Numbered from the stretch's first letter, positions 44,889-52,578 are shown. The stretch: 61,811 bases of DNA from Bacillota bacterium (GCA_017861495.1 JAGFXW010000002.1:1-61811), one strand, 5' to 3'. Numbers and translations: made by a program. The notes: generated by a model from the letters alone, not told the origin.

Positions 44889-45284
44889 ATGGGAATCGCG
44901 AATTGTCCGGAATGTGGAAAAATATACATGGAAAATCCGACGAAAATGTGCCCGGCGTGTTATGCAGTGTTTGAGGAGAATGAACAGAAGGTTGTCGAAT
45001 TTTTGCGCAAGAAACGCAAGGCGTCCCTGGAGGAGATCCACAAGGGGACCGGTGTGGCCCAAAAAATTATTTTGCGGATGGTGAGACAGAATCGGTTGAT
45101 GAGTGATTTTCAAATCGAATATCCGTGCGAAACGTGCGGTGCGCCGATTGTCGAGGGCAGATTGTGCGAGGCCTGCGCCCGCAATGTGCTGGGACAGCTG
45201 AAGCCGCAGGCGCCTGAGCCGGAAAACAAGCCCGCGGAGTCCAAAACGCAGAAAATGCACATCGGTGAACGTTTCCAACGTTGA
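44889..45284 (+). CDS. yvyF: YvyF-family flagellar operon protein
   Basis: The 131-residue protein has a zinc ribbon at each part: CPECGKIYMENPTKMCPACY near residue 6, and CETCGAPIVEGRLCEACA near residue 78, with a winged-helix-like middle (IHKGTGVAQKIILRMVRQNR). This matches the TIGR03826/YvyF family found ahead of flgM. AAAAAGGAG lies 10 bases before ATG 44889. It opens the flagellar cluster; its molecular role is not known. Confidence 0.8.
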   Translation: MGIANCPECGKIYMENPTKMCPACYAVFEENEQKVVEFLRKKRKASLEEIHKGTGVAQKIILRMVRQNRLMSDFQIEYPCETCGAPIVEGRLCEACARNVLGQLKPQAPEPENKPAESKTQKMHIGERFQR

Positions 45285-45309
45285 GAGACAAAAAAATTGC
45301 CGGCGGGTA

Positions 45310-45336
45310 TTAATTTTTTTGCGGAGTTATACGATA
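45310..45336 (+). promoter_or_regulatory. Sigma-28-like promoter before flgM
   Basis: TTAA (45310-45313), a 15-base spacer and ATACGATA (45329-45336) follow the flagellar pattern TAAA-N15-GCCGATAA. The same layout occurs before the flagellin and flaG genes. Confidence 0.5.
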
Positions 45337-45380
45337 GTATTAACAAGAAGGTCCCAGGGGTTGTGTAGGGGGTGTAAGTC

Positions 45381-45683
45381 GTGATTATTTCCAATTCTAA
45401 TTCAATCAAGGGCGCGGCCAAATTGTACGGCGAGCAAACGAAAGTGACGAAAAGCAGTTCGAACGCAAAAACCGGATCGGTACAGCAGCCGGACGAGGTG
45501 ATTTTGTCACCGGAAGCGCAGGAAATCAGTTCCGTTCAACAGGCGTTGAAGGATGTGCCCGAAGTGCGGGATGATAAGGTGAAGGAGCTGGCAGCGCAGG
45601 TTTCTGCCGGTACGTACCATGTCGAGGCCCGGGATATCGCGAAGAAAATGCTTGATGGCGGCTTGCCGGCAGGCTTGCGGTAG
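45381..45683 (+). CDS. flgM: Anti-sigma-28 factor FlgM
   Basis: FlgM binds the flagellar sigma factor and is exported once the hook is complete, releasing late genes. The 100-residue protein has a flexible Ser/Lys-rich N-terminus and the conserved helices DEVILSPEAQEISSVQQALK then VKELAAQVSAGTYHVEARDI AKKML. It starts at GTG with GGGGGTG 6 bases upstream. A sigma-28-like promoter lies 45 bases before it, which would give feedback control. flgN follows 8 bases later. Confidence 0.88.
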   Translation: MIISNSNSIKGAAKLYGEQTKVTKSSSNAKTGSVQQPDEVILSPEAQEISSVQQALKDVPEVRDDKVKELAAQVSAGTYHVEARDIAKKMLDGGLPAGLR

Positions 45684-45691
45684 GAGGCGGC

Positions 45692-46192
45692 ATGGCAGAG
45701 GCGTTATGGGGGAATTTTGTCGAAGTGCTGCAGCAAACCTTGGATCTGTATCGGGCGTTGCTGCGGCTGAGTACGTATAAACGGGAGGTTCTGATTGCTG
45801 CCGATGCGCCGGTTTTGGAGCAGTTGACCCGGCAGGAGGAATTGCTGGTCCTGCAGGTCGCGAAGATGGAGCCAATTCGCAAGGGGATCCAGTCGCAACT
45901 CGCCGGGATGTATGCAATTTCGCCGGAGGAGCTGACGTTGTCCAAGGCTGTCGTTTTGGCGCCGGGCCCGGTTGCGGATCGCCTGATTACGATCGGCAAG
46001 GAGTTTGAAGGGGTGAGCGGCGAGTTGATGCCGTTAAACCGGTCAAATGCCCGGCTGATTGAGCAGGCGCTTACTTTTGTCAATTATACTGTGAATTTGT
46101 TGACGCGCAATATGGCAGCGCCTACATACGCTCCGCAGGGGCAGGCTGGCCAGAGCGCCGCGGTACGGTCGACGATCGATCAAAAGGCGTAA
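45692..46192 (+). CDS. flgN: FlgN-family flagellar chaperone
   Basis: FlgN guards the hook-filament junction proteins FlgK and FlgL before export. The 166-residue protein is almost wholly helical, with VEVLQQTLDLYRALLRLSTY-like N-terminus (beginning WGNFVEVLQQTLDLY) and ALTFVNYTVNLLTRNMA near the end, as in FlgN. TAGGAGGCGGC precedes the ATG. The flgK and flgL genes follow, separated by a palindromic repeat. Confidence 0.8.
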   Translation: MAEALWGNFVEVLQQTLDLYRALLRLSTYKREVLIAADAPVLEQLTRQEELLVLQVAKMEPIRKGIQSQLAGMYAISPEELTLSKAVVLAPGPVADRLITIGKEFEGVSGELMPLNRSNARLIEQALTFVNYTVNLLTRNMAAPTYAPQGQAGQSAAVRSTIDQKA

Positions 46193-46272
46193 AATACCGG
46201 ACGGCAAGGGACTGTAGAAAAGGTCCATATGAAGATGATCTTTTCCAAACAATCAGTCAGGCTGCTCAAAAA

Positions 46273-46346
46273 GGCCAAGCGGCTAATCAGCCATAAGCCG
46301 AGGTCAAGTGACAACGTCGAAGCGTTGGCTGATTAGCCGCTTGGCC
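46273..46346. repeat. Variable-arm palindromic repeat, subfamily A, copy 6 (reverse)
   Basis: Perfect 20-bp arms GGCCAAGCGGCTAATCAGCC and complement enclose, in reverse orientation, ATAAGCCGAGGTCAAGTGAC and AACGTCGAAGCGTT. The inner stem is GTGAC/GTCG-like with loop AAC. It divides flgN from flgK. Confidence 0.8.
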
Positions 46347-46366
46347 CTGTCACGTTATAATACGGA

Positions 46367-46383
46367 AGCGGAATGATTCCGCT
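46367..46383. promoter_or_regulatory. Short palindrome before flgK
   Basis: AGCGGAAT and ATTCCGCT form a near-contiguous palindrome (one-base centre) just after a TATAAT (46356-46361) and 27 bases before the flgK start. It may be an operator or a weak hairpin. Confidence 0.3.
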
Positions 46384-46409
46384 GAGTTTGTCTCAAGGAG
46401 GAGAAAGAT

Positions 46410-47954
46410 ATGCCGTCTACTTTCAGCGGTTTAAATACGGTGATGCGTGGCCTGACGGCGCAGCAGGTTGCGTTGAATACGGTCGGCCACAATGTTTCCA
46501 ATGCGAATACGGACGGCTATTCCCGGCAGTCGGTGAACCTGGTCGCCGCGCCGTCGGAAACGATTTACGGCTCGCAGGGCGCGATGCAGGTAGGCACAGG
46601 AGTAACGATTACCTCCGTTACCCGCATTCGTGATGCGTTCATGGATAGCCAGATGTGGAAGGAAAATTCGACACTGGGTTCCAGCGAGCAGCAACAAACG
46701 TTGTTGGCAAAAATTGAAGGTGTGTTTCAGGAACCGTCGGATACGGGGATCCAGACCGTGCTGACCCAGTTTGCCACGGCCTGGCAGACGCTGGCCACCA
46801 ATGCGTCCGACGACAGTGCGCGGATTGCAGTCCGGCAGCGCGGGGTCGAATTGGTGGATGCCGTCCAGCATTCGGCATCGCAGTTGACGGACCAATTGGC
46901 GGACATAAACAGTTCAATCGAAATAAAGGTCAACGATGTCAATAAGATTACGGAAAATATTTTGGCCTTAAATAAACAGATTTCTTATACGGAACAGATG
47001 AGCGGCGGTGCATCGGCGAATGATTTGCGCGATCAGCGGGATGTGCTGGTAGACCAGTTGTCGTCCTTGATCAATGTGAATGTGACGGAGGATGCGCAGG
47101 GAAATTACCGCGTGCAGAGTGGATCGCTGCTACTGGTGGATGCGAATAGCCGTCTGACTTTATCGACCCGTACGGACTACGATCCGGATTTTCATTATGC
47201 GGTGACGGAAATTGATGCCGGTTCCTTTCAAAATATCCAATTTTCCAGCGGCGAACTGAACGGACTGCAAACGGTTCGGGACAATACCATTCTTGGGGAT
47301 GAGGGGTATTTGAGCCAGTTGGATACGGTCAGCCAGTTTTTGCTGCGGGATTTCAACGCCATTCACCGGGCTGGCTACGGAACGGACAACGATGGCACGG
47401 CAACGGTCGGCACCGACCGGAATTTCTTCGGGGATGCCGCTGTCAACTATGGTGATGCCTCTGCGGCGGCTTCCATGGAAAGTGGCGACTGGCTGAACGC
47501 GCTGAAAGTCAATTCGGAATTATTCGAGACCACGACCGGATTAGCGAAGATCGCCGCCAAAACGTCGGCGGACCAGGGGAACGCCAGCGGCGACAACGCC
47601 GTGAAGCTGTTCCAGAGTTTTCAGCAGAATGTGACCGACCTGCTGCCAAGTGGATTGGCGGCTTTGCCGGGCGGGGATGTGGCGACGCTGGGAAAAACAT
47701 CGTCGTTAAATAGTTTTTATGCGTCGATGATCGGCGGTTTGGGTGTAAAAAGCCAGAACGCCCAGCGGTTGATGGACAATCAGCAGACGCTGGTGGCTCA
47801 GATTGAAAATTGGCGGTCTTCTACCGCCGGGGTCAACATGGATGAGGAAATGACGAATATGATCCGCTTTCAGCAGGGGTACAATTCGTCGGCCCGGGTA
47901 GTGACGACGATGAATGATATGTTGGATAAACTGATTAACGAAATGGTTCGTTAA
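46410..47954 (+). CDS. flgK: Flagellar hook-associated protein 1
   Basis: FlgK joins hook and filament. The 514-residue protein has the conserved N-terminus STFSGLNTVMRGLTAQQVAL then GHNVSNANTDGYSRQSV, and the C-terminus GVNMDEEMTNMIRFQQGYNS then ARVVTTMNDMLDKLI, which pair in a coiled coil. Length is usual. AAGGAGGAG lies 8 bases before the ATG. flgL follows 21 bases after the stop. Confidence 0.93.
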   Translation: MPSTFSGLNTVMRGLTAQQVALNTVGHNVSNANTDGYSRQSVNLVAAPSETIYGSQGAMQVGTGVTITSVTRIRDAFMDSQMWKENSTLGSSEQQQTLLAKIEGVFQEPSDTGIQTVLTQFATAWQTLATNASDDSARIAVRQRGVELVDAVQHSASQLTDQLADINSSIEIKVNDVNKITENILALNKQISYTEQMSGGASANDLRDQRDVLVDQLSSLINVNVTEDAQGNYRVQSGSLLLVDANSRLTLSTRTDYDPDFHYAVTEIDAGSFQNIQFSSGELNGLQTVRDNTILGDEGYLSQLDTVSQFLLRDFNAIHRAGYGTDNDGTATVGTDRNFFGDAAVNYGDASAAASMESGDWLNALKVNSELFETTTGLAKIAAKTSADQGNASGDNAVKLFQSFQQNVTDLLPSGLAALPGGDVATLGKTSSLNSFYASMIGGLGVKSQNAQRLMDNQQTLVAQIENWRSSTAGVNMDEEMTNMIRFQQGYNSSARVVTTMNDMLDKLINEMVR

Positions 47955-47975
47955 GGATGACGAGGGGTGGCAGGG

Positions 47976-48959
47976 ATGCGTATTACAAACGGGATGATCA
48001 GTTCCAATTATCTTTCCAGCTTGAATAAATCGCTGGAACGGCAGACGACGCTGCAGGAACAGCTTTCGGATGGCAAATCGATCCATCGCCCGTCCGACGA
48101 TCCGGTCCGGGTAGCCCGAAGTTTGTACTTTAATACGAGTTTGGCGAATAACGAACAGTATACCCAGAATGTAGAGGATGCCACTTCCTGGATGGATACG
48201 ACGGACGGCATCCTGAGCGATGTCGGTTCCGTTATGATTAAGGCCCAGGAATTGGTGACCAGTGCCGACGGCAGTAAACCGGTGGATGCGCTAAACGCGA
48301 TCGGGCAGGAAGTGGATGGGTTGATCAATTCTGTCGTACAGATGGGCAATTCGCAGATCGGCGACCGCTACCTGTTTGCTGGTCAGATGGACAAAACTTT
48401 GCCATTGGAACGCAAAATGGTGACGAATACCGATACTGGGGAAACGGTGGAAATGGTTGTCTACCATGGCGATAACAATAAAATCTCCATGCCGCTGCAG
48501 AACGGGCTGGTTGATCCGAATAGGGACAGCGTGAATTTGACAGGGATTGAGGCCTTTGGCCCGACGGAAACGATCAATACGCTGGATGCAAACGGAAATC
48601 CAACAACGGTGACAACGTTGTCGGCATTGAATAACTTATTGCAGGTAAAAGATGAATTGCTGAAGGCCACTCCTGATGTGGCCTGGCTGACCGGTACCGG
48701 ACTGAGCATGGTACAGGACGGACATAGTACTGTATTAAAAGCGCAGACGGAATTGGGTGCTCGCAGTTCTTCCTATGAAATGATGACCAATATTTTGGCC
48801 AACAGCAATACGACTATCCAGAAAGATTTGTCCGCGAACGAGGATATTGATATTCCCAAGGCAATTATCGATTTTAAAACGGCTGAGAATGTGTATAGTA
48901 CAGCTCTGTCAGTAGGGGCCCGCATTATGCCGCCGTCATTGGTGGATTTCCTCAAATGA
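47976..48959 (+). CDS. flgL: Flagellar hook-associated protein 3
   Basis: The protein of 327 residues has flagellin-like ends: MRITNGMISSNYLSSLNKSL, SDGKSIHRPSDDPVRVARSL, and a C-terminal DFKTAENVYSTALSVGARIM PPSL block. FlgL forms the layer between FlgK and the filament. ATG 47976 is chosen because GAGGGG lies 8 bases upstream; GTG 47967 would overlap that site. The stop overlaps the DUF6470 gene start by 4 bases. Confidence 0.92.
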   Translation: MRITNGMISSNYLSSLNKSLERQTTLQEQLSDGKSIHRPSDDPVRVARSLYFNTSLANNEQYTQNVEDATSWMDTTDGILSDVGSVMIKAQELVTSADGSKPVDALNAIGQEVDGLINSVVQMGNSQIGDRYLFAGQMDKTLPLERKMVTNTDTGETVEMVVYHGDNNKISMPLQNGLVDPNRDSVNLTGIEAFGPTETINTLDANGNPTTVTTLSALNNLLQVKDELLKATPDVAWLTGTGLSMVQDGHSTVLKAQTELGARSSSYEMMTNILANSNTTIQKDLSANEDIDIPKAIIDFKTAENVYSTALSVGARIMPPSLVDFLK

Positions 48960-49516
48960 TCCGGCTGCAGGGGGAATCACAGCCTGCCCGAATTGAGATC
49001 AGGAGCCGTGCGGCCATGTTGGAATTGCAAAGTCCCAAGGCCAAGCTGTCGATCGAAACGGAAGCGGCAAAACTGGAGATCCGGCAGCCGGCTGGTGTTT
49101 TGGAAATCGACGGGACTGCGAGCCGGGCCTCAATCGGCTTGAAAACGCCGACCCAGTTTGCGCTGGATCAAGCGGAAGCAGGACGGCAAACCGTATTGGA
49201 AACGATTGCCCGCACGGCGCAAAACGGCGACCGTCTGGCTCGCATCCAAAGCGGGGAAACGGCGATTGCTGAAATTGCCGCCGATGAGGCCTTGGAAGGA
49301 CCGCTGGACATTACTTGGGCGCCGTTGGCGCCGCCGGAGATCCATTTCATGATGCAGAAAGCGGAAATTACCGTGGCCCCGGTCAAACCGCAGATACAGG
49401 CGGAACCGAGTCCGGTTCAGGCGCAATATACGCCCGGCAGCGTCGATATCCGGATCGCGCAGTATGAGGGTATTCGTTTTTGGACGACGGGCAGCCAAGT
49501 AGATAGGATAACATAG
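48956..49516 (+). CDS. DUF6470 (YviE-like) flagellar-locus protein
   Basis: The 186-residue protein begins IRLQGESQPARIEIRSRAAM, with alternating charged and Leu/Ile-rich strands (LSIETEAAKLEIRQPAGVLE), and ends near GIRFWTTGSQVDRIT. This is the protein usually found between flgL and fliW in Firmicutes (yviE of Bacillus subtilis). The start overlaps the flgL stop. Its function is unknown. Confidence 0.75.
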   Translation: MIRLQGESQPARIEIRSRAAMLELQSPKAKLSIETEAAKLEIRQPAGVLEIDGTASRASIGLKTPTQFALDQAEAGRQTVLETIARTAQNGDRLARIQSGETAIAEIAADEALEGPLDITWAPLAPPEIHFMMQKAEITVAPVKPQIQAEPSPVQAQYTPGSVDIRIAQYEGIRFWTTGSQVDRIT

Positions 49517-49517
49517 T

Positions 49518-49550
49518 GGGACAAGGGGGCAGGTTCCTTGTCCCTATTTT
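49518..49550 (+). terminator. Terminator-like hairpin between DUF6470 and fliW
   Basis: GGGACAAGG pairs with CCTTGTCCC around GGGCAGGTT, then TATTTTAT. The sequence resembles the GGGGACA...TGTCCC hairpins at 52463 and 60201, so it may be a small repeat that also terminates. Confidence 0.5.
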
Positions 49551-49601
49551 ATAAGAACGGGAAACTAAGAACGCATGGGAATAAACTGAGAAAGGGGACC
49601 T

Positions 49602-50066
49602 ATGATGATCGTACAGTCGACACGGTTTGGCGAGCTTGAGATATCTGAAGACCAGATCTTTGATTTTCCGCAAGGAATACCCGGTTTTCCTGCTGAAAAA
49701 CGGTTTGTGTTTCTGGATTATCAGCCGGATAGTCCGTTTTATTTTTTACAGTCGGTAACAGAGCCCAATTTGACTTTTTTGCTGATTGATCCCTTTGCCT
49801 TCTTCGCAGATTACGAATTTGTCCTTGAAGACGATGTGGCGGCGGAAATCGGTTTGTCACGCGATAATCCGCCGGCGGTCTACAATATTACTACCGTAAA
49901 AGGCGGGTTGGAAAACATGACGGCCAACCTGGTGGCGCCGGTGCTGATTAATGCGCGGGACCGCAAAGGGAAGCAGATTGTGTTGGAGAAAACGGATTAT
50001 ACGACCCGATACCGGCTTTTCCCTGACGGACTTCCGGGCAAAAAGACCTCTGAAGGAGGCAGATAG
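49602..50066 (+). CDS. fliW: Flagellar assembly factor FliW
   Basis: FliW binds flagellin and, when free, binds CsrA and relieves its block on flagellin translation. The 154-residue protein has VQSTRFGELEISEDQIFDFP, QGIPGFPAEKRFVFLDYQPD and NLTFLLIDPFAFFADYEFVL, the family core, and APVLINARDRKGKQIVLEKT near the end. csrA starts 2 bases after the stop, as in Bacillus subtilis. GAAAGGGGACC precedes the ATG. Confidence 0.92.
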   Translation: MMIVQSTRFGELEISEDQIFDFPQGIPGFPAEKRFVFLDYQPDSPFYFLQSVTEPNLTFLLIDPFAFFADYEFVLEDDVAAEIGLSRDNPPAVYNITTVKGGLENMTANLVAPVLINARDRKGKQIVLEKTDYTTRYRLFPDGLPGKKTSEGGR

Positions 50067-50068
50067 CC

Positions 50069-50317
50069 ATGCTGGCGCTGACTCGCAGAATCGGGGAAAA
50101 GCTCATGATCGGGGATGATATCGTAGTGACGGTGGTCGACATCAAGGGCGACAATGTCCGCTTGTCGATCGATGCTCCGCGCAAGGTGAAAATTTACCGG
50201 GCCGAACTGTACGATGCTATCATTGCCGAAAACCAACAGGCAGCCATGCCTGCCGACTTGACTGGGCTGGAAGGTTTGGTCGCAAGCGTGCAGAAGGAAG
50301 AGGCCAAGGAAAAATAA
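50069..50317 (+). CDS. csrA: Carbon storage regulator CsrA
   Basis: CsrA is an RNA-binding dimer that blocks the ribosome-binding site of flagellin mRNA. The 82-residue protein starts MLALTRRIGEKLMIGDDIVV with the RNA-contact strand residues, and has VRLSIDAPRKVKIYRAELYD with the second contact region. AAGGAGGCAG precedes the ATG. Its likely target, the hairpin at 50457, lies 140 bases downstream in the flagellin leader. Confidence 0.93.
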   Translation: MLALTRRIGEKLMIGDDIVVTVVDIKGDNVRLSIDAPRKVKIYRAELYDAIIAENQQAAMPADLTGLEGLVASVQKEEAKEK

Positions 50318-50353
50318 ATTTCAAATAAATATTGGAATTTTATTAAAAAGCAC

Positions 50354-50380
50354 TTAAGTGTTTTTTAATTTAGTGCGATA
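50354..50380 (+). promoter_or_regulatory. Sigma-28-like promoter of the flagellin gene
   Basis: TTAA (50354-50357), a 15-base spacer and GTGCGATA (50373-50380) give the flagellar promoter pattern. The -35 box sits inside CACTTAAGTG, a palindrome followed by TTTTTT that could end the fliW-csrA transcript. Confidence 0.6.
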
Positions 50381-50456
50381 TAGTTAGTGAAGTTGTCAAA
50401 CAGCAAAAGCCGTAACGGCGGCCGACGAAATGGCTGGCGCTGAGACAAATAAAAAT

Positions 50457-50490
50457 GGGCAAGGACGCCCGTGCAAAATTCAAGGAGGAA
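50457..50490 (+). promoter_or_regulatory. CsrA-binding sites in the flagellin leader
   Basis: GGGC-AAGGAC-GCCC (50457-50470) shows a GGA in a six-base hairpin loop, the classic CsrA site. A second GGA is in the ribosome-binding site CAAGGAGGAA (50481-50490). Two sites at this spacing would let one CsrA dimer bridge them and block translation, as in the hag leader of Bacillus subtilis. Confidence 0.6.
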
Positions 50491-50496
50491 TTTTTT

Positions 50497-51984
50497 ATGA
50501 GAATTAACCACAATATGGCAGCCCTTAATACCTACAGTAAATTATCTCAAGCCAACAGTGCGTCAGCTAAGTCTCTTGAAAAGCTTTCGTCTGGCCTTCG
50601 CATCAACCGTGCTGGCGACGATGCTGCTGGTTTGGCAATCAGTGAAAAAATGCGTGCTCAGGTCCGCGGCTTGGATCAGGCTTCCAGCAATGCACAAAAC
50701 GGTATTTCCTTGATCCAAACTGGTGAAGGTGCATTGAACGAAACTCACAGCATTCTTCAACGGATGCGTGAATTAGCTGTTCAATCGGCGACTGATACGA
50801 ATACTGCTGATGACCGCACGAAGATCCAATCTGAAGTGGATCAATTGGCCAAAGAAATTACCCGTATTTCCAATACGACTGAATTTAACACCAAGAACCT
50901 GTTGGCAGGCGGTTTGTCAACCACATTCCATGTCGGTGCAAACGCCGATCAGAATATGAGCCTTTCAGTAAGCGCTATGGATGCGCAAAGCTTAGGCGTT
51001 GCTGGCAGTCTTGTAAGCACTACTTTTTCGGGTACTGACACTGGTTTAACAAGCATCAGCACGTCGTCTGAGAGCTTGAACGGCTTATACGCAAGTGTAA
51101 CTAGTACGGCTGCCACGGGTGGTGGTGTGGCCGCAACTGCCAGTAATGCTTCAGGCGGTGCTGGTACTATATCTGCTAGCACGGGGTACACTGGATCGAC
51201 AAGCAAGACCTTTATCGTTAAGATTGGGGCTGTAGATGGATCGGGTGCTGTAACTGCAGCTTCATATTCTACTGACGGTGGTTCGACTTTCAATAGCGCT
51301 GCTGTTGCAGCTGGCACAGTAACATTATCCGACGGGATGACCTTGGCGATAGCGACTGATGCAGACAATGCGGCAAATGATACATATTCTTTTACCATGA
51401 CGCCGAAATCTTTGAGCTTCAAATTGACGTCGGCTGATAATGGCGGTGGCACTGCTTACGGAACTACGCAAACTGTATATAATAATCAATCAAGCGTAGT
51501 GCTTGGGGATGCAGCAACTGGTAAAACCTTGACTGCAAACTTTACCTTTGATACTGCATATGCTGCAATTGCAACGCCTGGAACTTACGAAGGCGACCAA
51601 ATCACCCAAACCGTTACGGCTTCGACCGCTGCTGTTACTGGCGCTGATGGAAGTGTATCGGCTGACGCTGTCACTCAAAAAGGCATCAACGTGAGTGACC
51701 AAGCGAGTGCTAATAATGCAATTACTACAATCGATAATGCAATCAAAACCGTATCTACCGAACGTGCCAAACTGGGCGCAATGCAAAACCGTCTGGAGCA
51801 CACGATTTCCAACCTCGGAACTTCCTCAGAAAATCTGACGGCTGCTGAATCCCGCGTTCGCGACGTAGATATGGCCAAAGAAATGATGGAGTTCCAAAAG
51901 AACAATATCCTCAATCAGGCTGCTACTGCAATGCTGGCGCAAGCCAACCAACAACCGCAAGGCGTTCTCCAGTTGCTCCGGTAA
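50497..51984 (+). CDS. hag: Flagellin
   Basis: The filament protein has 495 residues. Conserved ends are MRINHNMAALNTYSKLSQAN, LSSGLRINRAGDDAAGLAIS, NGISLIQTGEGALNETHSIL and, at the C-terminus, ISNLGTSSENLTAAESRVRD then MAKEMMEFQKNNILNQAATA. The middle (about residues 165-370) is a surface domain rich in Ser, Thr, Gly and Ala, which would suit O-glycosylation; the sialic-acid locus in this window is a possible sugar source, but no flagellin glycosyltransferase is seen. ATG 50497 has GGAGG 8 bases upstream. The usual CsrA/FliW control is expected. Confidence 0.93.
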   Translation: MRINHNMAALNTYSKLSQANSASAKSLEKLSSGLRINRAGDDAAGLAISEKMRAQVRGLDQASSNAQNGISLIQTGEGALNETHSILQRMRELAVQSATDTNTADDRTKIQSEVDQLAKEITRISNTTEFNTKNLLAGGLSTTFHVGANADQNMSLSVSAMDAQSLGVAGSLVSTTFSGTDTGLTSISTSSESLNGLYASVTSTAATGGGVAATASNASGGAGTISASTGYTGSTSKTFIVKIGAVDGSGAVTAASYSTDGGSTFNSAAVAAGTVTLSDGMTLAIATDADNAANDTYSFTMTPKSLSFKLTSADNGGGTAYGTTQTVYNNQSSVVLGDAATGKTLTANFTFDTAYAAIATPGTYEGDQITQTVTASTAAVTGADGSVSADAVTQKGINVSDQASANNAITTIDNAIKTVSTERAKLGAMQNRLEHTISNLGTSSENLTAAESRVRDVDMAKEMMEFQKNNILNQAATAMLAQANQQPQGVLQLLR

Positions 51985-51985
51985 T

Positions 51986-52090
51986 TGGAACAATTGAAAA
52001 ATTGCAATGTAAAGAGGCGGAAGCGCAAGCTTCCGCCTCTTTTTCTCTCTAAGGGGTTTATCGCCACATTGCAATTTTTCAATTGTTCCA
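51986..52090. repeat. 25-bp perfect inverted repeat around the flagellin terminator
   Basis: The 25 bases at 51986-52010 (starting TGGAACAATTGAAAAATTGC) are repeated exactly as reverse complement at 52066-52090. The terminator hairpin lies between them. The right arm enters the coding remnant of corA. Confidence 0.8.
52013..52046 (+). terminator. Flagellin terminator
   Basis: AGAGGCGGAAGC and GCTTCCGCCTCT form a 12-bp stem with a GCAA tetraloop, followed by TTTTCT. Confidence 0.85.
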
Positions 52091-52382
52091 AAGTTGTGTT
52101 TGCGGAAAAAACGCAGCATTCCTAAGGCGATGGACAGCATGATGCCCCATAGGACAAAATATCCCCATTCCTTTCTTAACTTCGGCATGTTGTCGAAGTT
52201 CATGCCGTACACGTCGACCAGAAAGGTCGCGGGGACGAAGATGGTGGAGATGACCGTCAACAGTTACATGATTTCATCAGCGCTTGTGCCTGGGCTGCTC
52301 CGTTGTATTGATCGCCGATATGGAGCAGGGAGCCCGGCGGCAAGCCCGCTTTTTTTGCCATTTTGATCGGTTTTTTTCGCAC
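52091..52382 (-). pseudogene. corA: corA magnesium-transporter remnant with large internal deletion
   Basis: The start is intact: AAGGAGG, then GTG at 52382, encoding RKKPIKMAKKAGLPPGSLLH, a CorA N-terminus. After about 35 codons the sequence jumps, with a frame change and a stop in DEIM-stop, directly to the C-terminal membrane part LLTVISTIFVPATFLVDVYG then MNFDNMP, which includes the CorA GMN motif. About 220 codons are missing. The C-terminal end is replaced after LRFFRKHNF by the inverted repeat from the flagellin 3' side. Confidence 0.75.
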
Positions 52383-52462
52383 GGAGTGAACCTCCTTGGG
52401 TTATCAAAAAAATTTCTTTATTTGAATTTTCCCGTTGCCATTGCCAAAACCCTTTTTTGAGT

Positions 52463-52490
52463 GGGGACAAAGAACCTGTTCCCTTGTCCC
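52463..52490. repeat. GGGGACA/TGTCCC short repeat hairpin
   Basis: GGGGACAAAGAAC and GTTCCCTTGTCCC pair around CCT, with small offsets. It resembles the hairpins at 49518 and 60201. Confidence 0.5.
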
Positions 52491-52511
52491 AAAAATATTT
52501 TTTCGGGGGGC

Positions 52512-52538
52512 TAATGGAAATTGCCAAATCGTTCGATA
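52512..52538 (+). promoter_or_regulatory. Sigma-28-like promoter before flaG
   Basis: TAAT (52512-52515), a 15-base spacer and GTTCGATA (52531-52538), followed by GTATAAT. Spacing equals that of the flgM and flagellin promoters. Confidence 0.5.
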
Positions 52539-52578
52539 GTATAATCAAGAGAGCATTACTTTGTGGTATGAGGTGATG

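Noticed and set aside
18159..46346. The palindromic repeats as integron attC sites
   Set aside because: Integron attC sites keep RYYYAAC/GTTRRRY ends and form cassette arrays behind an integrase. Here the ends are the variable part, copies lie singly between core genes in either orientation, and there is no integrase.
18159..46346. The same repeats as a CRISPR array
   Set aside because: Copies are kilobases apart with genes between, not regularly spaced, and no cas gene is present.
50660..51700. Central flagellin region as a phase-variable or recombining cassette
   Set aside because: The Ser/Thr-rich centre differs from the ends as in most flagellins, and I see no inverted repeats, recombinase gene or silent cassette nearby.
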